A stretch of 64,000 nt of DNA from Maylandia zebra (Eukaryota; Chordata; Actinopteri; Cichliformes; Cichlidae), in contig NC_135174.1 of assembly GCF_041146795.1 (NCBI RefSeq), positions 21,228,878 through 21,292,877 on the forward strand, in the 5' to 3' direction. The notes under the pieces were generated by a model. The model was not told the origin of the DNA and did not search any database. It saw only the letters and a program-made list of their open reading frames with translations. This document shows, one piece after another, positions 1 through 10,749 of the stretch. A program made the translations under genes and the position numbers. The first letter of the stretch is position 1. Each line of letters starts with the position of its first letter.

Positions 1-689
1 AGAAAATAATGTACAACAGAAAAATTCAGTCAACCACAGGCTAAAAGCTGCTAACAATGACGGTCACAAAAATTGTAATCACTGTATTCACCCTTTAATT
101 AGTGATGATTAAGTAATAAATCAAAATTTTGCCACTAAATGAAAAGTAACTGATACTAATATGGTACATAGTGGGAAGATATTCTACTTAAAACCACAAA
201 TTTCAACAAACGTAGTGTTAAACAAAAAGACAGGGCAAGTATGATTAACAAATTTTAGCCATCGACTTTCTCATTCATAAAGCTATACTTCTAACACTTT
301 TAAGAATGAAATCCCTTTTAGCTAAAGTAAAAAAAGGAGACTGGTTTAATTTCGCATGCTACAGTAGCATTGTTTAAGATCTTGGAGCAACTGTATTAGA
401 ACGCAATTTTCTGTAGCGTCAGTGTGGCCGTGTCTGATGAAAACAGACAGGCACAGGGTAAACCACGGTAACTGTACCATCAGGGGCATAATTTCCAGTG
501 GGGTTAGGGGGTTACGACCCCCCCAATAATCAGACCCAACCAATATAACCCCTCCAATAAAATTATGAATTATCTTTCATAAATATTCTGTTGATTTTCT
601 TTACTCATTTCTGTTATTGCCAGCAAAATAGTTGAATGTTTAATCATCTGGGAATTTAACCCAGAGTTCTTTGGACAGACATCTTGACA

Positions 690-715
690 CCCCCCCCCCC
701 CCCCCCCCCCCCCCC
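690..715. repeat. Poly-C homopolymer run
   Basis: An uninterrupted run of about 26 cytosines. Such runs are prone to length error in sequencing and to slippage, so the exact length is uncertain. Confidence 0.9.
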
Positions 716-1171
716 AATGTTCAGCACAAAGTTACTCTGATGTGTACCATTAATATCTGAGGAAAGAACCGGAGATCCTGTTGTCTGTCTGTCTGACAGG
801 AGAGCATCTGTCTATCCTACGGGATCCTCACTGGCTTGATAATGCATTGCTGTTAGATTTGTTCTCACACACCCTCTTCCTCTTTTTTTTCTCCTTCACA
901 GCACAGGGTCTTCCTGCAGAAAAAAACAAAACAGTCTGACTGTAATTCAATCAGATAGCTCTTACTGGAATGCTAATGTGACACGATGCCCTCTAAAGTG
1001 CGTTACTTGTGTTATCCTACTCCTTCCTCTGCCATATCAGGCTAATATGCTTTCAAGTTTCTTTTTTAGGAATTCCAGGGGATGCACTGATGAACCAGCT
1101 GCCCAATTTGGAACCAAAATGTTTAGAAATAGAAACAGAGTTGGAAAGGTTAGTAAAAGCCATTTGAGGCT

Positions 1172-1335
<164 letters not shown>

Positions 1336-1692
1336 GTGTGCTAGTGAATACACCAACAGAAAGGGACAGTATGTTGGAGTTCTACTAAAAAATTCATCAT
1401 AAAGAAGAAACTTGTCACCGAGCACTAGAGTTGTGTTTTGAAGCATTCTTAAAAGTGTGTCATCTGAAATATCGCAGAGGAATAAACCACATGAGAATCT
1501 GCCTACATAGGTAACAGGCAATAGTGTGCCCATGGCTTTGGTCTCAAAACATATGTAAACAATAGGAAAAGGGGCACCATCAAAATTTTGGTGAAAGCTT
1601 GGGCTTGCTTTTCCCCCTCAAAAGATTCAGCACAGTCTTAACAATTCATCAGATGTTACTGAAGTAACGATTCTCAGCTTTAACTGAGTTTA

Positions 1693-3616
1693 CAGTTTTC
1701 CTCAGTCGCTTTGGTGCGTTTCTCAGAACACCATTAACATTTGCACAGCAGTTAGTGCATTTCCCAAAACAATTAGTGCAAACTGCAAAACCTAGTGGAT
1801 AGCCTGCAAAAGCACGTCACATGCACAGAATTGATTATCCATACCTCAAAAGCAAGTATCCATGTCAATGAAACTGTCAGTGCCATCAAAATGAAAAGTC
1901 TTGACACCATCTTTATGAACAAGATAGTCAAATGGCATTGTCATGTTTCCACTATGACAGTTTATAATTTCAGTGTTTCCCATTGCAAAAACAATTGGTG
2001 ACACCTGAAAATGCTGACGACAGCACTATGGCCTACCTGTACAGCCATCTGAAATGTGCAGTAAAGTCACTGTAGATGTTATGGGAGTCTTGGGAGTAAC
2101 TGAGACACTGAATACGTACGTTTCACATTTCCATTGTGTAGAAGTGTTTGTAATCCTACAGAATTGTGCAAAAGAAAAATATGCTACAGTCACTTGTGCA
2201 CTGTAGAATACATGTAAACATAAAATCACCCATTTGGTAGAGCTGTGCACTAATGTGAACAATAAACAGCACATGTAACAGTACAGTAAATCATTCTGGC
2301 ACATCCAGACGTTCCTGTCTGTCTGGCCACATATTTTCATCTACATCACAACAGATGTTATCCCTCGCAATGCAGCGAGGAAAGTGTCTCCTGGAGTGGT
2401 GAATCCATCCTCTGCAGGACCCTGCTGTGATGTCGTCACATGCTGCATCCATGGCTGCTAGCAGGGCCATTTGCTCATGTGGATTTCATTTTTCTTGAGT
2501 ACTCTGTCAATTGTTGAAATTGAAACAGATTCAATATTGCCAAATACCATGTAATTCTCTATGACAGCGCTTTGTATTTCTCTCAGCTTTATTGCATTGT
2601 TTGCAATGACCATTGCACAAATGGCTTCTTCTTGCTGTGGGGTAAAAAGGGGCCCTCTTCCGCCTCCGCGAGGTTGTCTTACAATCCTATGTGGTGCAGA
2701 GTGAACTTTTTGTGAAATTGCAAATACAGTACAGTAACATGTGATGTGTCTGAGATGGCACAGTACAGTACAGTGTATTACTGTTTGCATACCTGTTTTC
2801 CCTACGGAATGTTTGAATGATTGAACTGACAGTAGTTCTTCCAATATTGGGTTGCACCCTTCGACCAGCCTCCTCCATGGTGAGGCCGTGATTGACAACA
2901 TGGTCCACAATTGTAGCCCTTATTTCATTAGGAATCCGCCTATATCTGCCTCTTCTGCCTCTTCTCCCTCTTCCCCTTCCCCTTCCTCCCCGCATCCTCA
3001 CCCCTCTTCCACGGTGCTGACCTTCCATTTTGTGTCACAGAAGTGTAGAAATGGTACACACTAGCTCCTGCGCAGTTTATATATGCTTGCCAATTGGGGA
3101 TTCACAGGATTCATCCATAATTGACAGTGAACAAGTTGTTTGTCATTGGTTACAACTAAACTTTCACACGCCTCCTCATGAGTGACAGCTGTAATTCACC
3201 CGAGATCAATTGTTCAATTTCGGAGACATTTCCAGGGAAAATGATACAGAAAGGTATAGGATTTGCTTGACAGATGGCCAATATTTGGCATGTGATAACT
3301 AGTTCAACAATTTTGTGTGTGATGACTCAAGCAATGGATGTATGACTATTAGTTTTTTTGGGAACGACTATTCAGCATCCATAGGTATGATTACTTTTGA
3401 CTGACATGACATAAGCAAATGGAAATGTCAGAAAGCAGCAGGGAAATGTATGGAAACAACTGATTCATGTCCAAAATCATTTGCAGTTTGTTCAGAGAGA
3501 GGAGAAATTGCTACTATGATGTGCACAAATGACTGAGTGTTGTGGAGGTTGAACTAATAGTTATGAGAATTTCAATTCTGATCTGAGAAATGCACCAAAG
3601 TGACTGAGAAAAACTG
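1693..3616 (-). mobile_element. Tc1/mariner-type element with TIRs and TA duplication
   Basis: The element is bounded by inverted terminal repeats of about 34 bp, which begin CAGTTTTCCTCAGTCGC on the left and CAGTTTTTCTCAGTCAC as the complement of the right end. The arms agree at about 31 of 34 positions. TA dinucleotides flank both ends (1691-1692 and 3617-3618), as expected for the superfamily. The interior carries a transposase gene on the minus strand that keeps its N- and C-terminal parts but not the catalytic middle (next entry). I read this as an internally deleted, non-autonomous copy. Confidence 0.85.
2291..3028 (-). pseudogene. Internally deleted mariner-type transposase
   Basis: Reading starts at 3028 with a Gly/Arg-rich N-terminus (MEGQHRGRGVRMRGG), followed by a helix-turn-helix region containing IPNEIRATIVDHVVNHGL and IIQTFRRENR. 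The reading then jumps frame. A GT at 2792 and an AG at 2687 define a possible 106-nt intron whose removal joins ENR to IVRQPRGGGRG in frame. The N-terminal part ends near 2477. From there another frame gives a C-terminal tail (MALLAAMDAACDDIT, then SRRHFPRC, then DVDENMWPD) up to a stop at 2291-2293. The DDE catalytic core that should lie between is missing. The family is the abundant fish transposase with a PRGGGRG signature. It cannot be active. Confidence 0.75.
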
Positions 3617-3949
3617 TAATAAATATAATTACATTAGCTTCGTCAGCTATTTTTATACAAAGCCTCAAAGTAAGTGGATAAACTAGCATGATTTTTTTAT
3701 TTCCAACTTTAAATTTCTTAAAATTACTTTTAGTTAACATTAAAAGAAAAAAAAAAACAGTAAAGAAAATTACAAACCAACAAACATACAAACAGGCTGG
3801 AGTTTACATTTCTTTTCCATCTATTCCATGCACATTTCTTGTTGTGTTGTTTTCTTGGTGCCACTTCGGAATGCTTTCCACTTCCTTCATTGTCCATCGT
3901 ATTTACATCCCATCAGTCTTATATTGAATGTTATTTTTCCATCTCTGAG

Positions 3950-4700
3950 ATACCCCCTACAAACTAGCATGACTTTAAATACAAGGATTGTTTTTAATAC
4001 TTGGATAAAAATCGTTTGCTGTCAGTGACTGCCTGAGGTCAAGAACCAGTTGACATCACTGGTTTGCTGCCACGAAAATCTCTGCCAGACTTTCACTACA
4101 GCCACCTTCACTTTCTACTAGTTTGTGGGTCTCTCTACCTTCAGCTTTGTCTTGAGTAACTGAAAACTATGCTCTGTTGCACTGAGATCAGGTGACTGAC
4201 TTGGCCATTGAAGAATATACAATTCCTTTGCTTTGAGAAACTCTTGGGTTACTTTGGGTCACAATCTATTTGAACTTTGAAGCACTGTCCCAAGTAATTT
4301 TCCTGGACTTGAATGAATTTGTGGACAGAATTCTGTGATCACCTACTTTAGCTCCTCTAAGCCTTCTGGTGCTTCTGAGCTACAAAGTGCATTCCTTCTT
4401 TTCAATGTAACATAAGGAACCAGATTTCTGTTGCTGTCACCAGATTGCTATCACTTTCTTCACTTTCATCAAAACTTGCGTGTCTTTGGACATATTGACA
4501 GTTCCAGTGAACAGCTACCATACATTCAAACTTTAACACTTTATTTATCACTAAATAATGAGGGGAGTTGTCAATCAGGTGAGGCGAGTAATTTGTCAAA
4601 TTACTTTTGAGTCTCTGAAAATGGAAGATCATGTATAAAAAAACAGCTACAATCTCTAAAATGTTTATTCTAAATTTCTGTAAAACCCTGTGATCAATCA
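3950..4700 (-). mobile_element. Decayed Tc1-type transposon remnant
   Basis: On the minus strand, around 4192-4223, the translation reads ILQWPSQSPDL, which is the region before the catalytic glutamate in Tc1 transposases. Flanking sequence gives only short matching pieces in shifting frames. No inverted ends were found, so the borders are approximate. Confidence 0.5.
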
Positions 4701-4770
4701 CATCTTCATCATTTGTGTTAAAACTTTAAAATTGAAAAACGTAACTAAAGTAAACTATGTGTTACGACCC

Positions 4771-4930
4771 TACACTCAGAAAAATTATGGTTCTTAAATG
4801 GTTCTTCAGATGTCTTCATGGTTCTTTAAAGAACCATCATACGTCAAAGAACCTTTTTATTTTGTGGATGGTTCTTCAGCTATTACAAATGGTTCTTTAA
4901 AGAACAAAAGGTTCTTCATCCTTAGCAATC
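4771..4930. repeat. Foldback repeat of GGTTCTT/AAGAACC units
   Basis: The stretch is a chain of GGTTCTT and its complement AAGAACC, including perfect palindromes of the form GGTTCTTTAAAGAACC. It starts with TACACTCAGAAAAA, a likely terminal repeat also seen in inverted form (TTTTTCTCAGTGTA) at 9410-9424. A second, larger copy lies at about 8840-9424. Confidence 0.65.
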
Positions 4931-5159
4931 TAAGTTTGATGGTGTAAATGGCATAAATATTTACTCACTATAACGAGGCTGTGAATTATACTGTGTGTTT
5001 TCTTTGCGTGCATGTGTGTGGGAAGGGGGAGGGCGGATTACCTGGCAATTACCCTTTAAGAGAAGATGGTAGGAAACTGAATATTCAAATAAAAGTTAGA
5101 AATATTTGCTTAAAAATATACTGGTGGCAGGGGTGGGGGCCAAAGCCTAAAGACCCTAA

Positions 5160-5192
5160 CCCCCCCCCCCCCCCCCCCCACACACACACACC
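5160..5192. repeat. Poly-C followed by CA tract
   Basis: About 20 cytosines run directly into a short (CA)n stretch. This is simple-sequence DNA of uncertain exact length. Confidence 0.85.
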
Positions 5193-5569
5193 CCTAACCC
5201 CACAAACACATTATAAATATGGTGAGTTAACAAACAGTAGACACAATACACACATTCAAATACTGTACTTTAGTTTTAAATTTTAATAAAGCATTACTAT
5301 TTTCTACTCCAAGGCATTATTTTTGAGATTATTATATATTTTTGAAAATATAGCATAATGATAATACTAGTTATTGTAAACTTTACAAACCACCCAGCAG
5401 TATGTAAAGTCAAATTATAAAATACAAGTAAATAACAATTGCAGAACAGAATGTCAGTGTAATGAACACACTTCGTTTTGACAAAGCGCACAGCTTAGGT
5501 AAATGATCTGAGTAGTTGTTCATCACTGAGCAATTTGTTAATATGTGTTTCGAGCCAAATAAATGACAG

Positions 5570-5660
5570 GGAGAGTGACGTCAGAACACGTCATACTATA
5601 ACCTCCCGGGAGCGGACGGAGGGGGTCAGTCGTTGGGATGCGCATGCGCAGACAGAGTGT
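5570..5660 (+). promoter_or_regulatory. CpG-rich promoter with CRE and NRF1 sites
   Basis: A perfect cAMP-response element (TGACGTCA, about 5576-5583) is followed by a second ACGTCA half-site and by a palindromic NRF1-type site, ATGCGCATGCGCA, at 5638-5650. CpG density is sharply higher than in the AT-rich flanks. There is no obvious TATA box. These are the marks of a housekeeping-type promoter. It sits just before a candidate first exon ending at 5781. Confidence 0.6.
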
Positions 5661-5781
5661 GCGAGCGGCGGGCCTTGACCTTTTGGGGAAAAAAAACTCA
5701 CGGACGGTGACAGCGAAACGGATAACAGTCTTCAGTACCTGCTGGACTTTGAAGCTGTGGATTCTGGGACTGTTAGAAAAG
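5651..5781 (+). other. Orphan untranslated first exon
   Basis: The GC-rich segment after the NRF1 site runs to a good donor (AGAAAAG then GTAAAAC, cut after 5781). There is no long open frame, so it would be a 5' untranslated exon. The start is estimated from the promoter elements. No downstream coding exon could be tied to it with confidence. The nesprin-like relic at 7549-7912 is the closest candidate, and a non-coding RNA is equally possible. Confidence 0.4.
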
Positions 5782-7548
5782 GTAAAACATTTTCATTAAA
5801 ACCTTATTACTGTTTTGTTTTTGTTACTCGTCATTGTAGCTTGCTGTTAATGTTGTGCTAACAGTAGCGATTAGCTAGATAAGTTAGCCGTTGAGGTCAG
5901 CGCAATTTAGTATCTGGTATACAGAAACTGTTTTCCTAACAAAACCACTGTTATAATTAAGTGAAGGTGCTCCCAGCTAATTTGAACCTTTGGCTTCTAA
6001 AATATGTGGTTCAATTGCGTGCTGCGTACATAACCTAATGTCAGCTAGACCGAAATTAAAATTTAATATATTGTTAAAGTCACTGAAATGGCGCCTGAAG
6101 TCTGTTGTGGCGTGAGCTCTGTCTGCTCTAGAAACTCTGAAATTCTGTAGATCTGAGCCGTACACTAAATACTCACATGAACCTGTACTTTGAATTCTGT
6201 ATGAGCTGTATAAAATACAGCTATGCATAAGAGTTTTGAATGAATAATTAGATTAGATAACTCGTTATTGTCTAATCGAATTATATAGAAATGAATAGAA
6301 ATGTGACATGAGAAGGTGTGTCTTTGACTGTTCCTGCATAACTTAGTTTCGGACTAGTTGACAAGTTATGCTCCAGTCATTTGATGTTTCCAAGATAGAT
6401 GTTCTTTTGTAATATAGTTAATTTTTTGTATATTTCATTTATCCACCATCATACATCATACATACAAGCTAAGAAGAGGTCGTTATACTAACAAGAGGTA
6501 TCAACGCTGGGCCAAAGTTCAGCACATGGTTAAAGTTTGTAATCCAGCCAGGGTGTAAATATCACTCAGCAGCCAGAGCTGAAGCAGGTAGCATCAACAC
6601 ATAAATCTACTCTACCCGGCTTAAATCACAAGAGCACCTCTGACCAAAAAGCTGTAGATTTTTCTTGTTTGCACAAATTAATCCAGATTCACATTGTGTT
6701 CACAGCTCCAACAAAATGAGGAAGAGGAGAAACACAATTAGGTTGAATTACAATTGGATGGAAGGCGAGGACAAGGAGAAGGAAGCTTAGGATGAGGAGG
6801 AAGAGAAGCAGCAGGAGCATCTTTAGGGATCCCTATGATGTCATTGAGGTTTGTTTCATTAATATGGTCCTCTCACAAAGAAAGATGACTTGTTTTAGTT
6901 CACCTACTTCCTGTATTAAATAGTGATGTGCAAAATGTTGTGAAAAACCATGGAGCAGGCACGTATAGTGCATCTGCAGGTAAATGAACATCAAATCTCT
7001 AAGACAGACTGAAATCTGTATATTTATCACCCTTATGATAAAACCCATGTCAGCCATTGGTTTATGGACTTTGTATTTTGAAGCCTCAACATTTGCTTTA
7101 TTGCTGTTGCTATGTTGGGACCATATTAGGATGAGGGATCAGAATCTGGAGTCATGCACACTATTGTTTCATTTAGTGTGTATCCATAAGATTCGTACAG
7201 CAGATCCAAGTTGTGCCTTGAAAACAGGAAAGTCGTCTGCATAGAGGAGAACTGTAATAGCAGGCTTGTACAAAGTGAGGCTTTGTGCACTTGTTTTACT
7301 TCTGTCACCCTGATTTGATGCAGATTTCACTTGAAATCAGGCAAGAACTGGATTTATTTTTTATAATGTGTTCTTGTGAATTGATTGTGTATCGCATATG
7401 TTTGATTTGACTTTCTGCAAGACAACAGTCGTCCACTGGCCAAAAAAGTTTTCCAAATACCTCCACGTGATCAAGCCTGGATTTAGAAAAGAATAGCAAA
7501 AAAATCTGCTCCTCCTGCTTCAGATGCAATTTGTGTTTCTGTGTTCAG
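5782..7548. other. Intron-like stretch with one exon-like segment
   Basis: No gene is supported. One segment, about 6704-6839, looks exon-like: it is preceded by TTCACAG and followed by GTTTGT, it is rich in Arg/Glu codons, and it ends in a frame reading IFRDPYDVIE. However, its first and second halves are open in different frames. It could be another damaged exon of the locus that includes the CRE/NRF1 promoter and the spectrin-like relic. Confidence 0.35.
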
Positions 7549-7912
7549 AGGCGGCGGCGAGAGGGGAGACCTCTGCTCATCCAGCTGGAGAGCCTGACCA
7601 GGAGGAGTCGAACATTAACTCAGCTCTTTCAGGGCACCCTGCAGACTCGGCTGTTGGCATCGACGAGGGATGACGTGAACGCCAAACTGGAGTCCATCAC
7701 AGGTCAACTGCAGGTATGCGAGTCAGACCTTCTGAGGGTTTCACTTTTCTCTCTTCTTTATAATTGACTCTTTTCTCTCTCTTTCAGCTCCTTGTCTCAG
7801 AGTGGGAGGGGTTTGAAGCACAAAGGGAGGAACTTGTCGTTTGGTTGGCTGATATGGATGTGAGGTTGACCAGCTGACAGGAAACACCAGTGAAAAACTG
7901 AAACAACTGCAG
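7549..7912 (+). pseudogene. Spectrin-repeat (nesprin-like) two-exon relic with frameshift
   Basis: Two exon-like blocks have clean splice borders. Block one (7549-7713, phase 0, 55 codons) contains SLTRRSRTLTQLFQGTLQ and ends SITGQLQ before GTATGC. Block two (7788-7912) starts LLVSEWEGFEAQREEL and continues VVWLADMDVRL. The pattern QREE...VWLxxMDxxL matches spectrin repeats near the C-terminus of nesprins (SYNE family). Block two is 125 nt, not a multiple of three: in the first frame it stops soon after MDVRLTS, and the following VDQLTGNTSEKLKQLQ lies in another frame. Neither flank shows the rest of a giant nesprin gene. I call it a broken fragment. The family is likely but not certain. Confidence 0.5.
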
Positions 7913-8207
7913 GTGTGGGCTTGTTTTGATATGACATATATTTGATATGATACATACATCAGAGACATTGTCCTAAACTGGACTAACAAAGGACAATGAG
8001 TACAACATGAAACGTCCATTACATAGCGTAAGGCTGAAGTTCATTGATCATTTTAATCATAAACTTGTTGAAATGTTTTTACTGAACATGCAAACATCTG
8101 CTGATGAAAATGTGTTGATTTATTGGTCTGTTATGAAGCTATTGCTATTTCTAATGTGTTTTATCACTTTCTGATGTTTTATTAATTAAACAATACATGT
8201 ATTATTT

Positions 8208-8587
8208 GGGGCAGCACGGTGGCACGGTGGTTAGCACTGTTGCCACACAGCAAGAAGGTCCTGAGTTCAATTCCAACATCAGGCCGGGGTCTTTCTGTGT
8301 GGAGTTTGCATGTTCTCCCCGTGTTTGCGTGGGTTCTCTCCGGGTACTCCGGCTTCCTCCCACCGTCCAAAGACATGCAGCTTGTGGGGATAGGTTAATT
8401 GATTAATCCAAATTGTCACTAGGTGTGAATGTGAGTGTGAATGGTTGTCTGTCCCTATGTGTTAGCCCTGCGACAGACTGGCGACCTGTCCAGGGTGTAC
8501 CCCGCCTTTCGCCCTATGACAGCTGGGATAGGCTCCAGCGCCCCCCGCGACCCTGAAAAGGATAAGCGGAAGCGAATGGATGGATGG
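8208..8587 (+). repeat. tRNA-headed SINE with 11-bp target duplication
   Basis: The head has RNA polymerase III promoter boxes: an A box around GGTGGTTAGCACTGTTGCC and a B box GGTCCTGAGTTCAATTCC. The body is the familiar fish sequence with CATGTTCTCCCCGTGTTTGC. The tail ends in ATGG repeats. An 11-bp direct repeat, ATGTATTATTT, flanks the element at 8197-8207 and 8588-8598, marking LINE-driven insertion. It is not a functional tRNA gene. Confidence 0.9.
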
Positions 8588-8839
8588 ATGTATTATTTGT
8601 TGTGTTATCTGTAGCTATAGTATTTATATTTATTTATAGTATAGCAAATATATTTAATTATTACTGTTTAAAACACTAATATGTGACATGTATTAGTAGT
8701 GATGTTGTGCTGAGGGTTAAAATGCCTTTTTGTCTTTTGGTAACTACAAAATGACAAACCATTAATATATGTCTATGCTGTGCTCGTATTTATTTTACCC
8801 TGCTCAAATTCAATTTATGATGCATTTTATTTTGAAAGA

Positions 8840-9424
8840 TTTAAAATGGTTTTTTAAAGAACCACTCAAAAAAGGTTCTTTAAAGAACCATTTTTAAAAA
8901 GGTCCTTTGAAAAACCATTAAAGGTGCCCCAAAGAACCATTTCTTGTTGGTTCTTTGGGGCACCTTTAATGGTTCTTCAATGAACCACTGAAAGAAATGG
9001 TTCTTCAAAGAACCATTGTTTGAAAGGTTCTTTGTGGCACCAAAAAAGGTTCCTCTATGGCAGGGGTGTCAAACTCAAATACACAGTGGGCCAAAATTCA
9101 AAACTGGAACAAAGTCGCGGGCTAACGTTAATATTTATTAAAAAAAAAAAAAATCTTCCTCCAGATATAAGAATGAATCTTTTCTTATGGACTCAAACAA
9201 GTTTTGCTGAAAAACTGAATATGGAACAAGCAAAGCTTAATACTAAACAATATATATATATTAGCTGTATAATACCAGTAGGCCAGCTCTAATAATAATT
9301 TGGTATGGCTTCGCGGGCCAAATATAATTAGGCTGCGGGCCAGAGTTTGACACCTGTGCTCTATGGCATCACTCTAAAGAACCACTTTTGGTTCCAGTTG
9401 GCACCTTTATTTTTCTCAGTGTAG
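8840..9424. repeat. GGTTCTT foldback element, split by a hAT insertion
   Basis: This is the larger copy of the GGTTCTT/AAGAACC repeat. It contains a long imperfect palindrome around 8860-9030 in which AAGGTGCCCCAAAGAACC is mirrored by GGTTCTTTGGGGCACC. It ends at TTTTTCTCAGTGTA (9410-9424). It is interrupted at 9061-9358 by a hAT-type element. Confidence 0.65.
9061..9358. mobile_element. Non-autonomous hAT element, 298 bp
   Basis: The inverted ends are CAGGGGTGTCAAACTC on the left and, as complement, CACAGGTGTCAAACTC on the right. A perfect 8-bp target duplication, CTCTATGG, lies at 9053-9060 and 9359-9366. It has no coding capacity and sits inside the GGTTCTT repeat, so it is the younger of the two. 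Confidence 0.88.
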
Positions 9425-9429
9425 CTGGG

Positions 9430-10166
9430 CCTCCTGATACTGCCCTTGTGTGGGCGTGGTGTTTTTCTCCGCCTCTTCTCTTGCTCCACCCCTCTGTCTC
9501 TCTCTTGCTCTTTTCTCTCCCCAGGGCACAGCTGCTGCTCATCAGCCTCATTTACCACCTGGGCCCAGTCAGCAATCACCTCTCTGAGGTTATATAAGCT
9601 GGGGATGGGCTGGATGTGGGAGGGTGGTGTTCTCTGGTGTTGCTGTGTTGAGTGCCAGGTGTGTGAGTGGCCTGCCTACAGTGTGGAGTGGTAGGAGCAG
9701 TGGGGAGAGGTTTCTGGTGGTTTTCCTCTGTGCTGGTCAGTGTGTGATACTGGTCTAGGTGTGGAAAAGGCCTGCTGCGTGTGACCAGTCCCACCATGTG
9801 TGGCTCTTTGTGAGTAGCTCTTAACTGAGCAGTGGTTTTCCCTAAGTGTCTGTGGCCTCCATTATTTTGTTTGGCCTGCCTAGTTATTGCTAATAGCGGC
9901 GTTGCTGTCTTTTTCTGTTGAAGCCTTATATTTTTCTTTGTTGAAGTGGTCACCATCTCTTTGGGTTGGCCTGTCTGATTTATCATTAAAGCAGCGTTGC
10001 TGTCTCTTTTTGTTGTTACTGTTTATATGAATATTGAGTTAATTGATTATAATAAAAATATATTTTGTGTTAAATATCTCTTCCTGGCGTTCTTTTCATT
10101 TCAACCCGGATCAAACTGTTACTGTCCCCCACCCTCTTCGCCTAGCTTTCATGTGGGGATGTAACA
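9430..10166 (+). repeat. LTR-like transcription unit of uncertain class
   Basis: The stretch has a TATA-like TTATATAA (9590-9597), a polyadenylation signal AATAAA (10051-10056), and an end reading GGGGATGTAACA (to 10166), as in many LTRs. I could not find the left TG end or a target duplication, so neither the class nor the left border is established. Confidence 0.3.
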
Positions 10167-10677
10167 CTATATTAAATTACTTTCTACACCCAGTGTCAGA
10201 GGACATAAAGGAGTGGACTTACTGGCATTCCCAGAGAGTGCTTATATCTGGGTTCAATTTAACACATAATGAGGAATAGGTGTGACACTCTGAAATCAGA
10301 GGACCTTGATATTAAGATGTGTCAAAGGGAGGGCACGATGTTTTATGGGAAATTCATTCCAGCTCTTGCCTCACTGAAGTAAAATGACTTAGAATAACCA
10401 AGTTAAGACCTTTAACTGCTACAGATGTCCTTTTAAAATAAGTATGATCAAGTATGTTGAATCTGATGCTAAGAAACCACAACTGTTTTATATCAGTGAA
10501 TTTAGACTGCCACTGTAATAAAAAATGCAAACCAGCCACAAAGAGAATAGCTCATTTCCTGTTGTATTATAATATTGACTGCAGTTTTGTTGTATCAAAC
10601 AGGACAGACGATATATCTTGATTTAAAGCTGACATCACTAGAAGTGCTAGGAGTCATCTTTGATGGTTTTATTGAAG

Positions 10678-10748
10678 TGGGGCACTTTAACCATTTTTTT
10701 TTTTTTAAAAAAAACTTTTTTGTAAACAAAAATGGTTAATGTGCCCCA
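10678..10748. repeat. Foldback with 21-nt arms around T/A runs
   Basis: The left arm (from TGGGGCACTTTAACC) and the right arm (ending GGTTAATGTGCCCCA) pair at 20 of 21 positions. Between them lie runs of T and A that can also pair. It may be a tiny foldback element. No target duplication is visible. Confidence 0.6.
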
Positions 10749-10749
10749 T

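Larger units (their letters stand above)
3617..5569. other. Intergenic stretch with decayed repeats, no gene
   Basis: No coding gene is supported. The stretch contains a decayed Tc1 segment (about 3950-4700), a foldback repeat built from GGTTCTT units (4771-4930) and a poly-C/CA tract near 5160. The rest is AT-rich without recognisable structure. Confidence 0.55.

Noticed and set aside
6714-6839. Arg/Glu-rich segment starting MRKRRNTIRLNYNWMEGE as a coding exon
   Set aside because: The frame stops after about 24 codons and the later exon-like reading is in another frame. Kept only as a remark within the intergenic entry.
8208-8300. tRNA-like A and B boxes that could be a tRNA gene
   Set aside because: The segment is the head of a SINE with target duplications and an ATGG tail. 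No cloverleaf with a proper acceptor stem was seen.
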